Below, in pieces: positions 39,794 through 50,901 of a stretch of DNA of 64,000 nt (the stretch's first letter is position 1; the number at the start of each line of letters is the position of its first letter). The notes under the pieces are model-generated. The model was given only the letters and a program-made list of their open reading frames with translations, made no database searches and was not told the origin of the DNA. The stretch covers positions 96,461,705-96,525,704 of the forward strand of contig NC_087062.1 in the NCBI RefSeq assembly GCF_963678635.1, in the 5' to 3' direction. The position numbers were made by a program, and so were the translations under genes. The DNA comes from Symsagittifera roscoffensis (taxonomy: Eukaryota > Xenacoelomorpha > Acoela > Convolutidae).

Positions 39794-40937
39794 CAGGGTG
39801 GCCACGCTGTCATGGCCAAAATCATGACCTACGAGACATGTCATTTCGTTTTTTTACAAATGGCCAAACTGTTACTGTCGTTTAAAGAAGTAAAAAGAGT
39901 ATTTCATTACAAGGACTCTGTGAATAATGAAAGTCGGTTTTTCGCCAAAACCAAAATTTGTGATACATTGAGAAAAAAAATTAACCTCGCTACCTACCCT
40001 CATTTGTGCGTGGTTTCTTGTTCATTTCACGATTTTGGCATGGCGAACGGTTGAGAAATGTCATGGCTGTCATGCTAATTCCTGTTTGATTTATTAAACA
40101 GGTCTTATGAAAAAGTGTTTTTTTTGTTTTTTTTGAGACGCTTTCAGCCTTTTTTTACATACCCTAAAAACTACCCTGGCTTTTTTTCAAACTGGTTTTA
40201 AATGGAAGCCTGGCCACCTACGGTCTTTCTGACGCTAAGCGCTAGTCTTTCCGAAGCTTGTAGCGGTGGGGAAATGACTTTGAAATATCATGAAAAAGTT
40301 CTTTTCCGATCAAACAAGTGGTTTTTCGAACTTTTCACAAAAAGTACCATCCGGATTTTCCTGAAAAGCTGCCAAATGAGAGAACAAGTACCAACAATGA
40401 ATTTAAACATAACCGCATGGTTTTGGTTTGCTTGCAGCGGTGGGAAATGAGTTCGGAAAATTATGAAAAAGTGCTTTTTCGACTGAATATTTATTATATT
40501 GAATATTTCTTAAAAAGTACCCATTGGATTTGGATATAAAGCTGCAAAGAACCAGTATCAACAATATAAATAGAGGAAACCGCAGGGCTTGGGTTGCTTA
40601 TAGCGATGGAAAATGACATCGAAAAATCATCGAAAAGTGCTTTTTCGACCGAATAAGTGCTTTATTGAATATTTCTCAAAAAGTACCCATTGGATTTGGA
40701 TATAAAGCTGCAAAGAATCAGTATCAACAATGTGAATGGGGGAAACCGCAGGGCTTGGGTTGCTTATAGCGATAGGAAATGACATCGAAAAATCATCGAA
40801 ATGTGCTTTTTGACGAAAAAAATATTGAAAACCAACAGAATGTTTCTGGAGTATAACATTTGAAAACAAAATCAAACAGGACCCTCCCTGCTTTAGCTGG
40901 GCCTCTAGTTTGAATTTCTGATAACGTGGCCAACCTG
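39794..40937. mobile_element. Nested TIR element with GTATG target copy (copy B)
   Basis: Counterpart of 30,603-31,575; GTATG at 39,789-39,793 and 40,938-40,942. Confidence 0.75.
40263..40828. repeat. 166/174-bp tandem repeat, 3 full units plus part (copy B)
   Basis: Units start at 40,263 (174 bp), 40,437, 40,603 and 40,769 (partial). The first unit is diverged and has no counterpart in copy A, where it was either lost by unequal exchange or never present. Confidence 0.9.
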
Positions 40938-43083
40938 GTATGGCTGGTACAGTTGCTGACTGAAATTGTAAAAATGTCGACGAACCTCGCAGTAAAAACA
41001 TAGGAAAATGAGAAAAAAACGCATTGACAAAACCTTGAAATTTTGGGAAAATTTCTGCTCCCCAGCTCCATAGACACTTGAATTTTGAAATTTTTTGACT
41101 TGGAAAATGAATTGGATTATAAAAATCTCCAACCCGTGGCCACCCTGATAATCGTGTATAACAATGTTACCACTTGTTTTTTTTAGACTCGAAAAAGTTC
41201 TCAAAAAGTTGGCTTTGACCTTCAAAGAAACTTCGCTGGGGACGAACGTCACAATGGTTCCTTTATCATGCAACACCGAAAAAGACAACGATAGCTTGGT
41301 GATAATGAAAGAGAAGCTACAGATGTGCATAAGTAATCAGTTGTCGCAGATCAAATGCAGTCGCCAGAAAAGTGAAAAACAAGACTTTCTTTTTGCTGTC
41401 GACCATTGCTTTCAGATAAAAGGTGAATCTGTGCGCCTTCGAATGCATTCACTGATCAACAGGAATGGGCGATTTTGATCAAGTGATTTTTATCACTGAT
41501 CAATCATGATTTTAGATTTTAATCGGATTTTATTGAATTATAATCGCGATTTTCATCAATTTTGTCTTATAATTTAAGCGTTTCGCCCAAATGTGGAGAA
41601 AAAACGATTTCGTAGTTCCAAATGAATGTATCTTGATGTCAGACGCAGTATGTGAACAATAAATTTATGTAATGGAACCAACAATCTAGCTTGTTTCCCC
41701 AAAATTTCACCATTTATTCGTGATTTTTTTTCCTGGTTTTTAGACCTGACTATTCTATTTAACAATTCGGGGGAAAAAATTAAAGGTATCGTGTCACAAA
41801 ATGAAATAAAATCCGATCGATTTGATTCTAAGGAAAAAATCAGATAATAAAACATTCCTGCTGATCAGTGTTTTTTCTGTTTCTCGCCCGGTTTTCAGTT
41901 AGTCAATGACTAATGATTGAGAACTATGTTGAAGACTTAAGTAGGAAAAATGTACGAGTTTTTTCACAAGTCTGGGTGTCATTGTTTAGGTCAGGGCACG
42001 GTTTTAACCGGAACATGCCTCGCTGGCGAAGTATCTATTAACGACAAAGTCGAGATTGCTAACATTTCTCTGGAGAAAAAAATTAAGTCCATACAAGTTT
42101 TCAAGAAGCCAGTGAATTCTATCAGACGCGGCGACAGGGCTGGTTTATGTGTGACACAATTCGATTCGTCTTTGCTAGAGAGAGGCATAGTTTCATTCCC
42201 GGGGGTATTAAAGTCTTTACATGCTTGTATAATTGCCTTGAAAAAAGTCCGGTTCTATAAAAGTGACATATCATCTAATCAGAAGTTTCACATAGTAGCT
42301 GGATACGAAGTTGTAATGGGAAAAATCACTCTTTTTTCAAGCTCAGAACAATCTTTTTCTCCCGATAGCCAATTCGAGTTTCTCTCCAATACCGATGAGC
42401 CCACCCCTAATGAGGAGCAAACTGTTTTTGCTTCGATTCAATTCGAGAGACCTGTTTTAGTAACCCCCCCAAGTTATTTTCATTGAGTTTTCAAGTTTTC
42501 AAGTTTTCATCTCCAAACTTGACTCCGATGTTCACTTCAAGAATTGCCGATTAGCCTTCTATGGGTCTCCTGTGTTTTCACTACACGAAGAAAATTATGC
42601 TACATCAGTTTTACCAAACCTCAAAGTTTTCAAGAAAAAATCGAAAGAAGGTCGAATTGAGCGGATATTTTCGGATGATGTGGTTATATGTAAACACTTG
42701 CTCAAGAAAGAAAGTAGCATCGAGAAGTTTATACATTTAAAAGTGGTTTTTTCTACTGGCGATGAGGGTGTTATAATCGGGACATTTGGGCAAGGTGGTA
42801 AAGTTAAAGTTCAAATCAAAGGCGGTGTTTCGGAAAAGATAAAAGTTGCTTATCCTACGAAAAAGGGTAGAAAACAGCAGGGCGATGGTCCCATTGATGA
42901 CGAATCAGAAGTAAAAGAAGATGCCATCAAAGTTGTTTTGAACTTGAAAAAGTTCATTTTTACAACACAATCCAAAATTGTACAATAAATTGTTGCATAT
43001 ATATATATGTATGTATATGTTTTGTCTGTTCCGGCATCGTGGCCACCATGTCTCATATTTGAGTCATCATCGTTCCAGTAGTC

Positions 43084-45822
43084 ATGGGTTCTTCCGACAA
43101 CTTGTCAGCAGTTCTGAAATGCGCCAAAACAATAGCCCTGGAAGACACTCCTGTACCGCAACCGTTGCCGGGTCAAGTCCAGATGCGAATGCATTCTGTG
43201 GGTATTTGCGGATCGGATGTCCATTATTGGCAACATATGCGCATCGGTGATACATATGTAGTCCCTGAACCTATGATCCTCGGCAGGATGGATGAATTTT
43301 TAATCATTTGATAAATTAATTATCTAGTTTTTTGCATCAAATTCCAACCAGGGCTCATGGCATTTGCTGAAAGTAATCAAATTGGAAAATGTTTTTGGAA
43401 TCTCATGGAAAATCATGGGATTTTGCTGATATTTGTCAAATTTGCGCTTCAATTTCGTCGATTGGTCATCTTTTTCTTTGCTTTTGTCAGAAAGTTGATG
43501 CAATGCGATCACACCTAGTGTCAAGTTTGACCCGAGCGTGAAGATTCAAATTATATTTCTGAGTTTCCATTTTAAAGTCTTTACTTGTGACATTTTTTGT
43601 AACGATGAGCTGAAAAAGACAAAAGAATTGATAAAGCTCATGGAAAAAAGTATGTGCTTGAAGCTGACCGTGATTCAGTTGATGTTTCCCTTGTTGATCG
43701 AGCTGCGAAAAAATTGAGGAATCATTTGTTTTTTGAGCTTTTTTACCGCTGTCTAAAAGTGTCTTTTTACAAAGCAAAATTATTTTAAGTTACTTTTTGG
43801 CATCTTTTTGCGGATACTCAGAAGTTATCTTTTTTTTCTCAGCCAAGTGGCCACCCTGAGTCAAACCGATTAAGCTATTTTTGTAAAACGTAATGAGTTA
43901 CACGTAACAAGCATAACATAACATTTTCTTCAAAATACGTAGTATTAAACTTTGAAAAAATGTTTTTTTATCAAACACGAGTCAACTGGGACAAAACTCT
44001 GTATCTATTTTCTTAATTAATTAGGTATATCGCTGAATTGGAACCCAAAAAAATCTCCATTAAAACACATAAAATATTTTTGCGTATGTGAAAATAGTTT
44101 AAATACCTGTTCAATTTGTTTCTGATTTTTCTTTGTTAGGTTTTTTTAACACGCATTTTTGACTAATAAAAGCAGGAACAGGTATTACTTACAACACACA
44201 TTTGGTTATGGGCTGCCAGCACAGTGTTCAAAAAGTGGTATGGGTTTGGGAATATATTCCTTGATGACATAGTTTTGCTCGATTATTCTAAAAATTATGA
44301 ATTTTTCCCTAAAATTATACCGTTTACTCTGCAATTTGAAACGCTAGGTTTTTTCTGGTTTTAAATTTTCATCCATTCTGCTCACGTGACCAGGTCATGA
44401 GTCATCAGGGACTGTGACTAAACTAGGAGAGGGTGTGACTAATCTCTCTGTGGGTGACAAAGTGGCGATTGAACCCGGAGTTCCCTGCGCACACTGTAGC
44501 TTCTGCAAAGCTGGTAGAGTGGCTTTCATTAGCGTAGGTTCGAATCTCGCCCGTCTCTCATTTTTTTTGCTTTAAAATTTCTGTTAAAACTTGTTGAGAT
44601 TTTCAGATTTTAGGGTTTTTTTGAAGCCCATGAGAGCTATGAGTTTTCTAAAATTAGAGCTTTTTTTTCTCGTGATGAACCGAATTGTTTCAAATGCGTC
44701 TTGAAACTTTTCAAAAACTTGCTTTCACAAATGTAAACGCGTGGTTTCCCTCATAGAGACGAATGAATAATATTTTCCTTTGTGTATGCAAAAAATCAAT
44801 CGTAGCCACTCTCCCTTCCCCCAGGGACGTACAACTTGTGTCCGGACGTTGCTTTCCTGGCTACACCCCCCATCCACGGGTCCCTCCGTCGTTTTCACTG
44901 CCATGCAGCTTCTTTCTGCTACAAACTCCCGGATTCTGTCAGTCTTGAAGAAGGCGCTTTGCTAGAACCGTTAGCTGTGGCAGTTCACGCGTGCCGAAGA
45001 GCTCATATCACTGCGGGAGACAGGCATGGCTCCGATAATTTAGGAAAAATTTATAACATATTATTGGAGAAAAGCGTAAAACTTCAACCGAAAAACGTCA
45101 GTAACAAATAGAAAAATTCGAAAAAAGGATATTTTTTTGCGGAATTTTTGAGGATATACAATTTATTTGGATTTTGCTCTGGAAACCGTGCCTGCAGAGT
45201 GTTAGTGTGTGGTGCGGGACCGATTGGACTTGTGAACGCGATGGTGGCTTCCGCTAGTGGCGCCACTGACATCGTATGTACAGATATTGACGACAAACGA
45301 CTCGAAATGGCCAAACAATGCGGTGAGACATTAGTGCTTTAAAAAAAGTACAATGATAAAAACGTGAAACAACAAGATATGTTCAATTTATCAGAAAATC
45401 AAATCAGGGCTGGTTAAACGGTAAATTTTTTGACCATGGGTACGTTTTTTCACAATTCTCCCTCAAAAGTCGTGATGAATTGAATAAAAACATTTCTGGG
45501 GAAATTTTGAAAAAAACGCTACTTTTCTATTAATTTTCCTACTCGTAATAGAGTTTTTCTCCGTGAACTGCACAACGCCTAGCGGATTGGAACCTGCCCT
45601 GTTTGTAATACTAAAAAAACTAAAATCTAAACGGATATGACAGTTTTTGTTACCTCTGAGTGAAAATTCAAAGTTGATTGCATGTCTTCGTTTCGAACAG
45701 GAGCTACTCACGTGATCAATGTTCGTGGATTGACCAATGAAGGAGCAGTTGAACAGATCCGGATTATGTTGGGTGGACACAAAGCGGATAAAGCAATCGA
45801 ATGCTCCGGAGCGCAACCCAGG
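43084..45822 (+). CDS. SORD: Sorbitol dehydrogenase-like zinc MDR enzyme, copy B, 3' end not found
   Basis: Exons 43,084-43,282, 44,394-44,513, 44,825-45,023, 45,198-45,322 and 45,701 to about 45,822 join in frame to about 255 of the usual 350 residues. SORD oxidises sorbitol to fructose with NAD. Visible are [11 protein letters not shown] with the catalytic-zinc Cys at residue 42, GHE at 67-69, the four-Cys lobe (CAHCSFCKAGTYNLC), EEGALLEP with the Glu ligand, and the NAD motif GAGPIG. Introns 1 and 3 begin with GC (CTCG/GCAGGA and ACAG/GCATGG), introns 2 and 4 with GT. The end of exon 5 is unclear: after ECSGAQP no normal donor or continuing homology is seen, its last bases are repeated at 45,927 and TIR elements follow. 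The last exons may lie right of the window or be lost. Confidence 0.85.
43283..44393. other. SORD intron 1 (copy B), repeat-rich
   Basis: Counterpart of the copy A intron, with a small insertion (CAATGCGATCA-type) near 43,500. No gene. Confidence 0.5.
44511..44560 (+). other. tRNA-like remnant at SORD intron 2 start
   Basis: A TGGTAGAGTGG word overlapping the exon end and a GGTTCGAATC box B 14 bp later, then a T-run, resemble the 3' part of a tRNA-derived SINE. The spacing is too short for a tRNA and the T stem is poor. In copy A box B is mutated (GTTTCGAATC). Confidence 0.3.
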
Positions 45823-45943
45823 AATGTCATTGTACATAATATATTATGTCTCAACTCCCCCCACCCAAACACACCCTTTTTTGTTGAATTTCACATTCTC
45901 CCACATTTGTAGAATTCTTGGAGCATCCCAGGAATGTCATTGT
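45817..45943. repeat. Direct repeat of the SORD exon 5 end
   Basis: CCCAGGAATGTCATTGT at 45,817-45,833 recurs at 45,927-45,943, 110 bp on, and the homology extends about 17 bases to the left in diverged form (GAATGCTCCGGAGC against GAATTCTTGGAGC). A local duplication of the exon end has occurred. Confidence 0.85.
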
Positions 45944-45944
45944 G

Positions 45945-46291
45945 CAGGGCTGCCACGTTGACCTAGAGATGACCTGGAGAATTTTTCGACCTAGAGATGA
46001 CCTGGACGACCTGGAGAAAAATCTAATTTTTCAAACTTTTTTCTCAAGAGGTCGAAACAAGGGTAGTTAGACCTGAGAATTGGTACAAGCAATAAAAGAA
46101 ATTGCTAATTTAGTTCATTTAATGAAAAAAACTGGAAATTTCCAAAATTTGGGGCGGGGGGTAGCTCGTTCAGTTGCGAAAAAAAATGCGGAGGTCATGA
46201 GTGAACAAAAATTGTTTTGTGACCTGAAGTAATGTTAAGAAATGACCTGGAGGATCTGGAAAAATGACATTTCGGAACTGTGGCCACCCTG
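45945..46291. mobile_element. TIR element after SORD exon 5
   Basis: Left end CAGGGCTGCCACGTTGACC, right end GAACTGTGGCCACCCTG, 347 bp, with internal GACCTGGA-type words repeated. No clear 5-bp target copy, so it may be rearranged. Further ends of the same family occur at about 46,363 (GTGGCTACCCTG) and 46,412 (GTGGCAACCTTG). Confidence 0.6.
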
Positions 46292-46463
46292 TACATGAGT
46301 TTTCATCGATTTCTCCATTTCTCCTAATTTTGCACCTGGCCACAGAGGTTTCAGGGCCCGTGGCTACCCTGTGCCCCTGGAGAAGCACCTGGACTCACAG
46401 TTTCAGAAACCCGTGGCAACCTTGTTGTCGTAATTCAGTTTGTTTTGATAAACATTCTTCACT

Positions 46464-47724
46464 TTGAGCTATCACGAAGCTACATTTTGGTCCGCTGAAC
46501 CGGAGACTACAATGAGTCTAAGCCACAAACAATTAGAGAGGAAGCAACATGCCCTCCGTAGAAATCTAGTGAGACCAGAGAATCAAGCAGAACAAGAAGT
46601 AACAGGTACAAATACTGTTACTCTTCAGAAAATATTGGCAAAACTACAGATGGAACTGCAAAGACTGACGACTGTTGATGATGCTGTGCTAGACGGTATC
46701 AACAATGAAGACGAATAAGACACGAAATATAAAGAAGTGTATGAGATACAGAAACAAGCAAGAGGAAGAATATTCGCAATTCAACAAAGAATCAATCGAA
46801 TATCCTCACCACAAATCCGCGCAGATGCAATACCAGAAAACACCAGGGCCAACACTACAAACAAACTGCCACAATTGAATTTGCCTACATTCTCAGGGGA
46901 ATACAAAGAGTGGGTCTCCTTTGAAGACTAATTCGAGACCGGTGTCCATTCAAACGAAAAACTCTCTTGATGTACAGAAGCTTGTATATTTGAAAAGTTG
47001 CTTAAAGGGAGATGCCGAAAAGCTCATCAAGAATTTAGCGACTACTAGTAACAATTACTATATCGCTTGATCACTCCTAGCAGAAAGATACAAGGATGAA
47101 AGAATCATTCTCAGATCACTCCTCCAACAAATTTTCGAATTCAGAGCAATTCAGACAGAAAATGCATACCAACTCAGACACTCCATTCGACTTTCAATGA
47201 AGTAAGTCAGTCAATAAAAGCCATCGGTAGGAAAGTAGAAAACGATGCATGGTTCTACGCTCTCTTGTCAAAAGTGGATCCTGAGAGCCAGAAAGCTTGG
47301 GCAATGGAACAAAAGGGCTCCAATTGCCTCAAGTACACAGACTTGTTGGAATTTCTTGGTGCAAGGATACAATCCATTGAATCCTCAACTTGTTCACTAG
47401 AACAAAAAACGGCAAAGCACCAAGACGCCAAGCAGATTGACGTATCTGAGAAGCAAACAAAACATGTCTGTCCAACGCCTGGTTGCAACGAAACTCACAA
47501 CTTGGAGTTGCAGCACATTTCGAGCAGCTAGTACTCGGGAAAGAAAAGACATTGTGAGCAAGTCACGATGTTGCTTCAATTGTTTGCGGATTGGTCATAC
47601 GGTTGCAAATTGCACATCAGAGTCAAAGTGTAAACAATGCCAGAAGAAGCATCACTCATTTCTACACGATGACGTCAAAAACTCCAATGGGATGCAGATT
47701 ACTACAATCGTTAGCAGAGCCAAG
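46464..47724 (+). pseudogene. BEL/Pao gag remnant, cut by the next element
   Basis: Broken frames carry the hallmarks of BEL/Pao Gag: an N-terminal helical part, a LPQLNLPTFSGEYKEWVSF segment typical of the DUF1759 capsid region near 46,870-46,925, and a C-terminal zinc region with CFNCLRIGHTVANC followed by CKQCQKKHHSFLH near 47,570-47,670. Stops and frame changes occur at several places. Similarity ends exactly where the LTR of the giant element begins (47,725), so the rest of the BEL element should lie right of the window. Confidence 0.85.
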
Positions 47725-47839
47725 TGGAACCTGATCTAAACTACATTTTATGATTGGATAAATTAGATATTTTACCAATGTAAAGTATTTAATATTAACC
47801 AATCATGATCCATCTGACTAACAATCCACTTATTTGTAA

Positions 47840-47867
47840 GTGCTGAAATTACTTGTAATTTCAGCAC
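47840..47867. other. Perfect 13-bp stem, 2-nt loop hairpin in the LTR
   Basis: GTGCTGAAATTAC, TT, GTAATTTCAGCAC. The same hairpin is at 63,811-63,838 in the 3' LTR. It lies about 60 bp before the poly(A) signal. Confidence 0.9.
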
Positions 47868-47928
47868 CAGAGTGATTTGAATTTAACTTAGAAATTAGTT
47901 GAACTCTCCCGAGTACTTCAGCAGCCGC

Positions 47929-47934
47929 AATAAA
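47929..47934 (+). promoter_or_regulatory. Candidate LTR poly(A) signal AATAAA
   Basis: AATAAA within the LTR, downstream of the hairpin, preserved in the other LTR at 63,900-63,905. Confidence 0.5.
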
Positions 47935-48136
47935 CCAGTATACCCTAGATCTATTGAGCCTAGCAGAGACTAGTTAAACAACCTGAGACTAGATAGTATA
48001 AGAGTAAGATTAGGATCGGTATTAGACTAAGAAGTTGCACGAATCTATCCGGCCGAAAATAAGATAGCGTGACGAGCAGACGGTGTACCCTATCCGAAAT
48101 TACTCTATGAGTTATACCCTTCGGTCATAACTCATC

Positions 48137-48146
48137 TGGTGCGACC
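48137..48146 (+). promoter_or_regulatory. Candidate primer-binding site
   Basis: TGGTGCGACC begins with the TGG expected of a site pairing with a tRNA 3' CCA end and follows a CA two bases earlier. I could not match it to a known tRNA, so it is tentative. Confidence 0.25.
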
Positions 48147-49338
48147 ATAAGTCTCGAACAAGACCTTAATAGCTTAGAATTAACCAAAATAGATTAGAAT
48201 TTAGACAAAACATTTAAAAAATGTTATACGACGATAATTTAATCGAAATGTCTCTACGACTCAATAGATCAGAGCCAATATTCCGAACGATAACAGAACT
48301 ACCCGGAATTGGAAGAAGACCTCGAACCAGAGACGACATACGACAAAGTAGAAACTTACCATATAGTTATATGATAGTTCGGCAAAAGCCAACACAAACT
48401 TTTGTATTTAGAATACTACTAGCAATGAATTTAGATTTTCATTTGCAAACATAAAATTTTGAAGTCAATTTTCAAAATCATTTCAGGCGCTAAACAAAAT
48501 TATTAATATACAATAACGATTGATAAAAAGATCTCAGATCGTTTTCCTAAATTCTGCAGTAATATACAAAACATGTTTAAAAAATATTTATTGAAAAATC
48601 AAAATAAAAATTAGTAGCATGACAATAAATGGTTAGTAATTATAAATCATCCTGTTGTTCCAGCTTAAATACTAAATCTTTTCTTTACACAAATTTAAAT
48701 CATTATTTAAACTTAAATTCACTTAATTTTAAAATCAGATCATCAAGGCTTATCCTTGGATCTTAAATAATTTTCTATTTAATTAAATTTAAAACTTGAT
48801 CATCAAGGCCTATCCTTGGATCAAAAAGAACAACTTTGTTCTCCCCCACCCACTTAGCTAGTGTCTAACGACCTCAAACGTCGATTCACTATCCAACCCT
48901 TTCTAAAAACCCAGGACTAATAGAAATTTTTGAACAAAACTAATCATTCAAATTAGGATAAACAGTGAAGAACTTCGGTTATTCATCCTTCACTTGATCC
49001 CCCCTCTTACCAGACCCAGGATAAATCTTAGACTTAGTAAGTTTAAAATAGTATCTAACGAACTACTCGCGTTCTAATTATACCTGAACCTTGTGGATCG
49101 ATTTACTATTCTCCAACCCTGAACACAATCACTACCCTTAAGTAAGATTAAGTAAGTTAACACCTTAGCTTATACTAGCCACGAGAAAGTATAAAATCAT
49201 TCTTCGGAATCGATATACTTTTCTCTCCAACCCTGAACAAATAGACCCAGGTTAAGCTAACCAAAAAATCGTAAGGACTAACAGTTTAAGCAAATAGAAA
49301 TCATTTAACAACCTTTTGCACCCGTCATCCTAAACCTT
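48147..49338. other. Leader of the giant element with diverged repeats
   Basis: About 1.2 kb. A 77-codon frame (48,221-48,454) has no recognised similarity. A TCATCAAGGC(T/C)TATCCTTGGATC word occurs twice (about 48,738 and 48,790). A longer unit with a CGATT-(C/T)-ACT-like start, CCAACCCT and an ACCCAGG end recurs loosely near 48,880, 49,095 and 49,210. No conserved gene is supported. Confidence 0.5.
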
Positions 49339-49806
49339 ATGTCATTTAAAAACCTAGGAAATAAACAAACAATCGTTTTACACAATTGTGAAATAGATAA
49401 CAAAAAATACGATCTTGTAATCACACCACACACACAAACAGTTGGATATATCAGAACAAAACGACAAACACTAAAGAGAAAAATAATAACTAAACAAAGA
49501 CAAATAACACGAAAAAGATTTTCAAAAAATCGAAACGCATTTTCAGAATCAGAAACCAACAGTTTAGACGAACTTTATAAACTAAAAGAAGCAATAGATA
49601 AAAATTGCCCAATTCACGATCAATTATATTTCTCTGACTCAGAAACAACTTCAAATTCATCAAAAAGAGGAAAAAGAAGAATAAAAAAGCAGTATAAACA
49701 CAAACCAGTACATTTATACAATTGGAATCAACCAATTAGACACATTGATAATTACATATTAACACTCATCGAACGAAAAAATGAGCTCAACGCACACCCC
49801 AGGTGA
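49339..49806 (+). CDS. Small basic ORF before gag
   Basis: 155 codons, very rich in Lys/Arg/Thr, with a KRQTLKRKIITKQRQITRKR stretch and an acidic Ser middle part (SDSETTSNSS). It overlaps the next frame by 26 nt. It could be the N-terminal part of gag in another frame or a separate nucleic-acid-binding accessory protein. No homology recognised. Confidence 0.45.
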   Translation: MSFKNLGNKQTIVLHNCEIDNKKYDLVITPHTQTVGYIRTKRQTLKRKIITKQRQITRKRFSKNRNAFSESETNSLDELYKLKEAIDKNCPIHDQLYFSDSETTSNSSKRGKRRIKKQYKHKPVHLYNWNQPIRHIDNYILTLIERKNELNAHPR

Positions 49807-50849
49807 AGAAAGTCCAGATGATGATGATATCTTCCCCTTTATAGTAGATGCAACCACTGATAGAGGACAGCATATATTTTGCAAAAATTTACTCTTAAAT
49901 TTGTTTGAACCCGGAATCAGTCCATGTAAAACAGAGTTCCCAGATGTAAGAATCAAAAGACAAATTATCGATCACTATCTAAAAGATATTTGTAACCTAA
50001 CACAACAATACGGAATCTACTCCATAGAATTCAGCTCACCAAACCAGAATCACAGTAAATATATAATTCAAACAGACGACCTTGATTTAGAATTTTTAAA
50101 AGATTCTCAGAATATATAAAAAGCATCCAATATCATAACTCACAAAGAGCAAACTCCATATTCACCAATGAAGTTTTTGCGATAATATATAGTTATATCT
50201 CGATATTAGAAAACGAAATCCAGATACCAAATGTCTCACCGACAGAAACATCTAAACATATAAGAGTACGACATGAAATCACACTACTCTCTAGTTTTCT
50301 AAATATAATTAAAGAAAATTTCACGAAAGATGAAGTTTCACAACATACAAAACACGACATACAAAAAATTTTGGCATGGTTCATAATAGATTATTTCGTT
50401 CTCTATTACGTGATCAAAACAGATCACGAAATAATTCACAAAATCGACATTCAAGTTATAATAATCGTTATAGAAATTATTCCCAATCACCACATAGGAA
50501 TAATAACCATTATAATAATTCTAATAATCGCCATAGAAGCAGTACACCTAAACATCAAAGGAATATAAATCAAGTACAATCAAATCCAGAAACAACATCA
50601 GACCCTCCAGGTATTGACGACACAGTAAATGATACGTTACAACTCAATCAAATCAACTGTGAATCATCAGATTCAGAAAGTGAAACAGAAAACACTCTCT
50701 CCATCAATATGATAAAAGTCGAAAATGACTATGAACCTGTTATATATGAACAACCTTTTTCATCACACATATATGAGAATCAATCAGAACTCCTTCACAA
50801 TTATTATATTGAACCCGTCCATTCCACACCGACGACCACAAAAAACTAA
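49781..50849 (+). pseudogene. gag: Gag region, spread over three frames
   Basis: A frame from ATG 49,781 ends at 50,119; similarity of composition continues in a second frame (about 50,101-50,400) and then in a third (50,376-50,849) which has the Arg/Asn/Ser-rich, zinc-knuckle-free tail (RNNNHYNN-type) typical of errantivirus Gag nucleocapsids. So two frame changes divide the gene. Because the LTRs are nearly identical these should be recent lesions, unless they are programmed. The end is acidic with SSDSESETE. Confidence 0.6.
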
Positions 50850-50901
50850 TGAAATAAACACTACAAATCAACCCAATGAGAACGAAAAAACAAAATGCTT
50901 G

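Larger units (their letters stand above)
39714..41147. mobile_element. Outer CAGGGTGGCCAC-type element (copy B)
   Basis: Counterpart of 30,523-31,785, longer because of the extra repeat unit in the nested element. Confidence 0.65.
38790..42988 (+). pseudogene. EEFSEC: EEFSEC copy B, frameshifted
   Basis: The exon plan matches copy A (38,790-38,969; 39,168-39,274; 39,577-39,695; 41,187-41,422; 41,990-42,988). One base is missing in exon 2 just before the transposon-intron (GATGCTCTAAG in place of GATGCTACTAAG), which breaks the frame in the GTPase domain. In exon 5 a C-run at about 42,464-42,471 has one extra C, and directly after it a GTTTTCAA-type repeat insertion replaces the normal sequence near 42,485-42,510. 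A further change turns Asp to Val before the intron 3 donor. These lesions leave no complete protein. The C-terminal 138 codons are otherwise kept. Confidence 0.92.
35664..45102 (+). repeat. Tandem duplication, copy B
   Basis: Second copy of the block at 26,477. It is longer by about 250 bp through an extra 174-bp repeat unit, a small insertion in EEFSEC, the 36 bp missing from SORD copy A and minor indels. It continues beyond the point of homology into the remaining SORD exons, showing that B lies next to the original right flank. Confidence 0.97.
47725..48134 (+). repeat. 5' LTR of the giant element
   Basis: Starts TGGAACCTG. Paired with the 3' LTR to base 48,029 (window edge). The right limit at 48,134 (ending ACTCA) is a guess based on a TGG word soon after. 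Contains a hairpin and AATAAA. Confidence 0.8.

Noticed and set aside
44511-44560. A tRNA gene at the start of SORD intron 2
   Set aside because: Box A to box B spacing is too short and stems do not form; kept only as a possible SINE remnant.
45441-45837. Minus-strand ORFs over SORD exon 5
   Set aside because: The plus strand encodes recognisable SORD residues with splice sites; the antisense frames are shadows.
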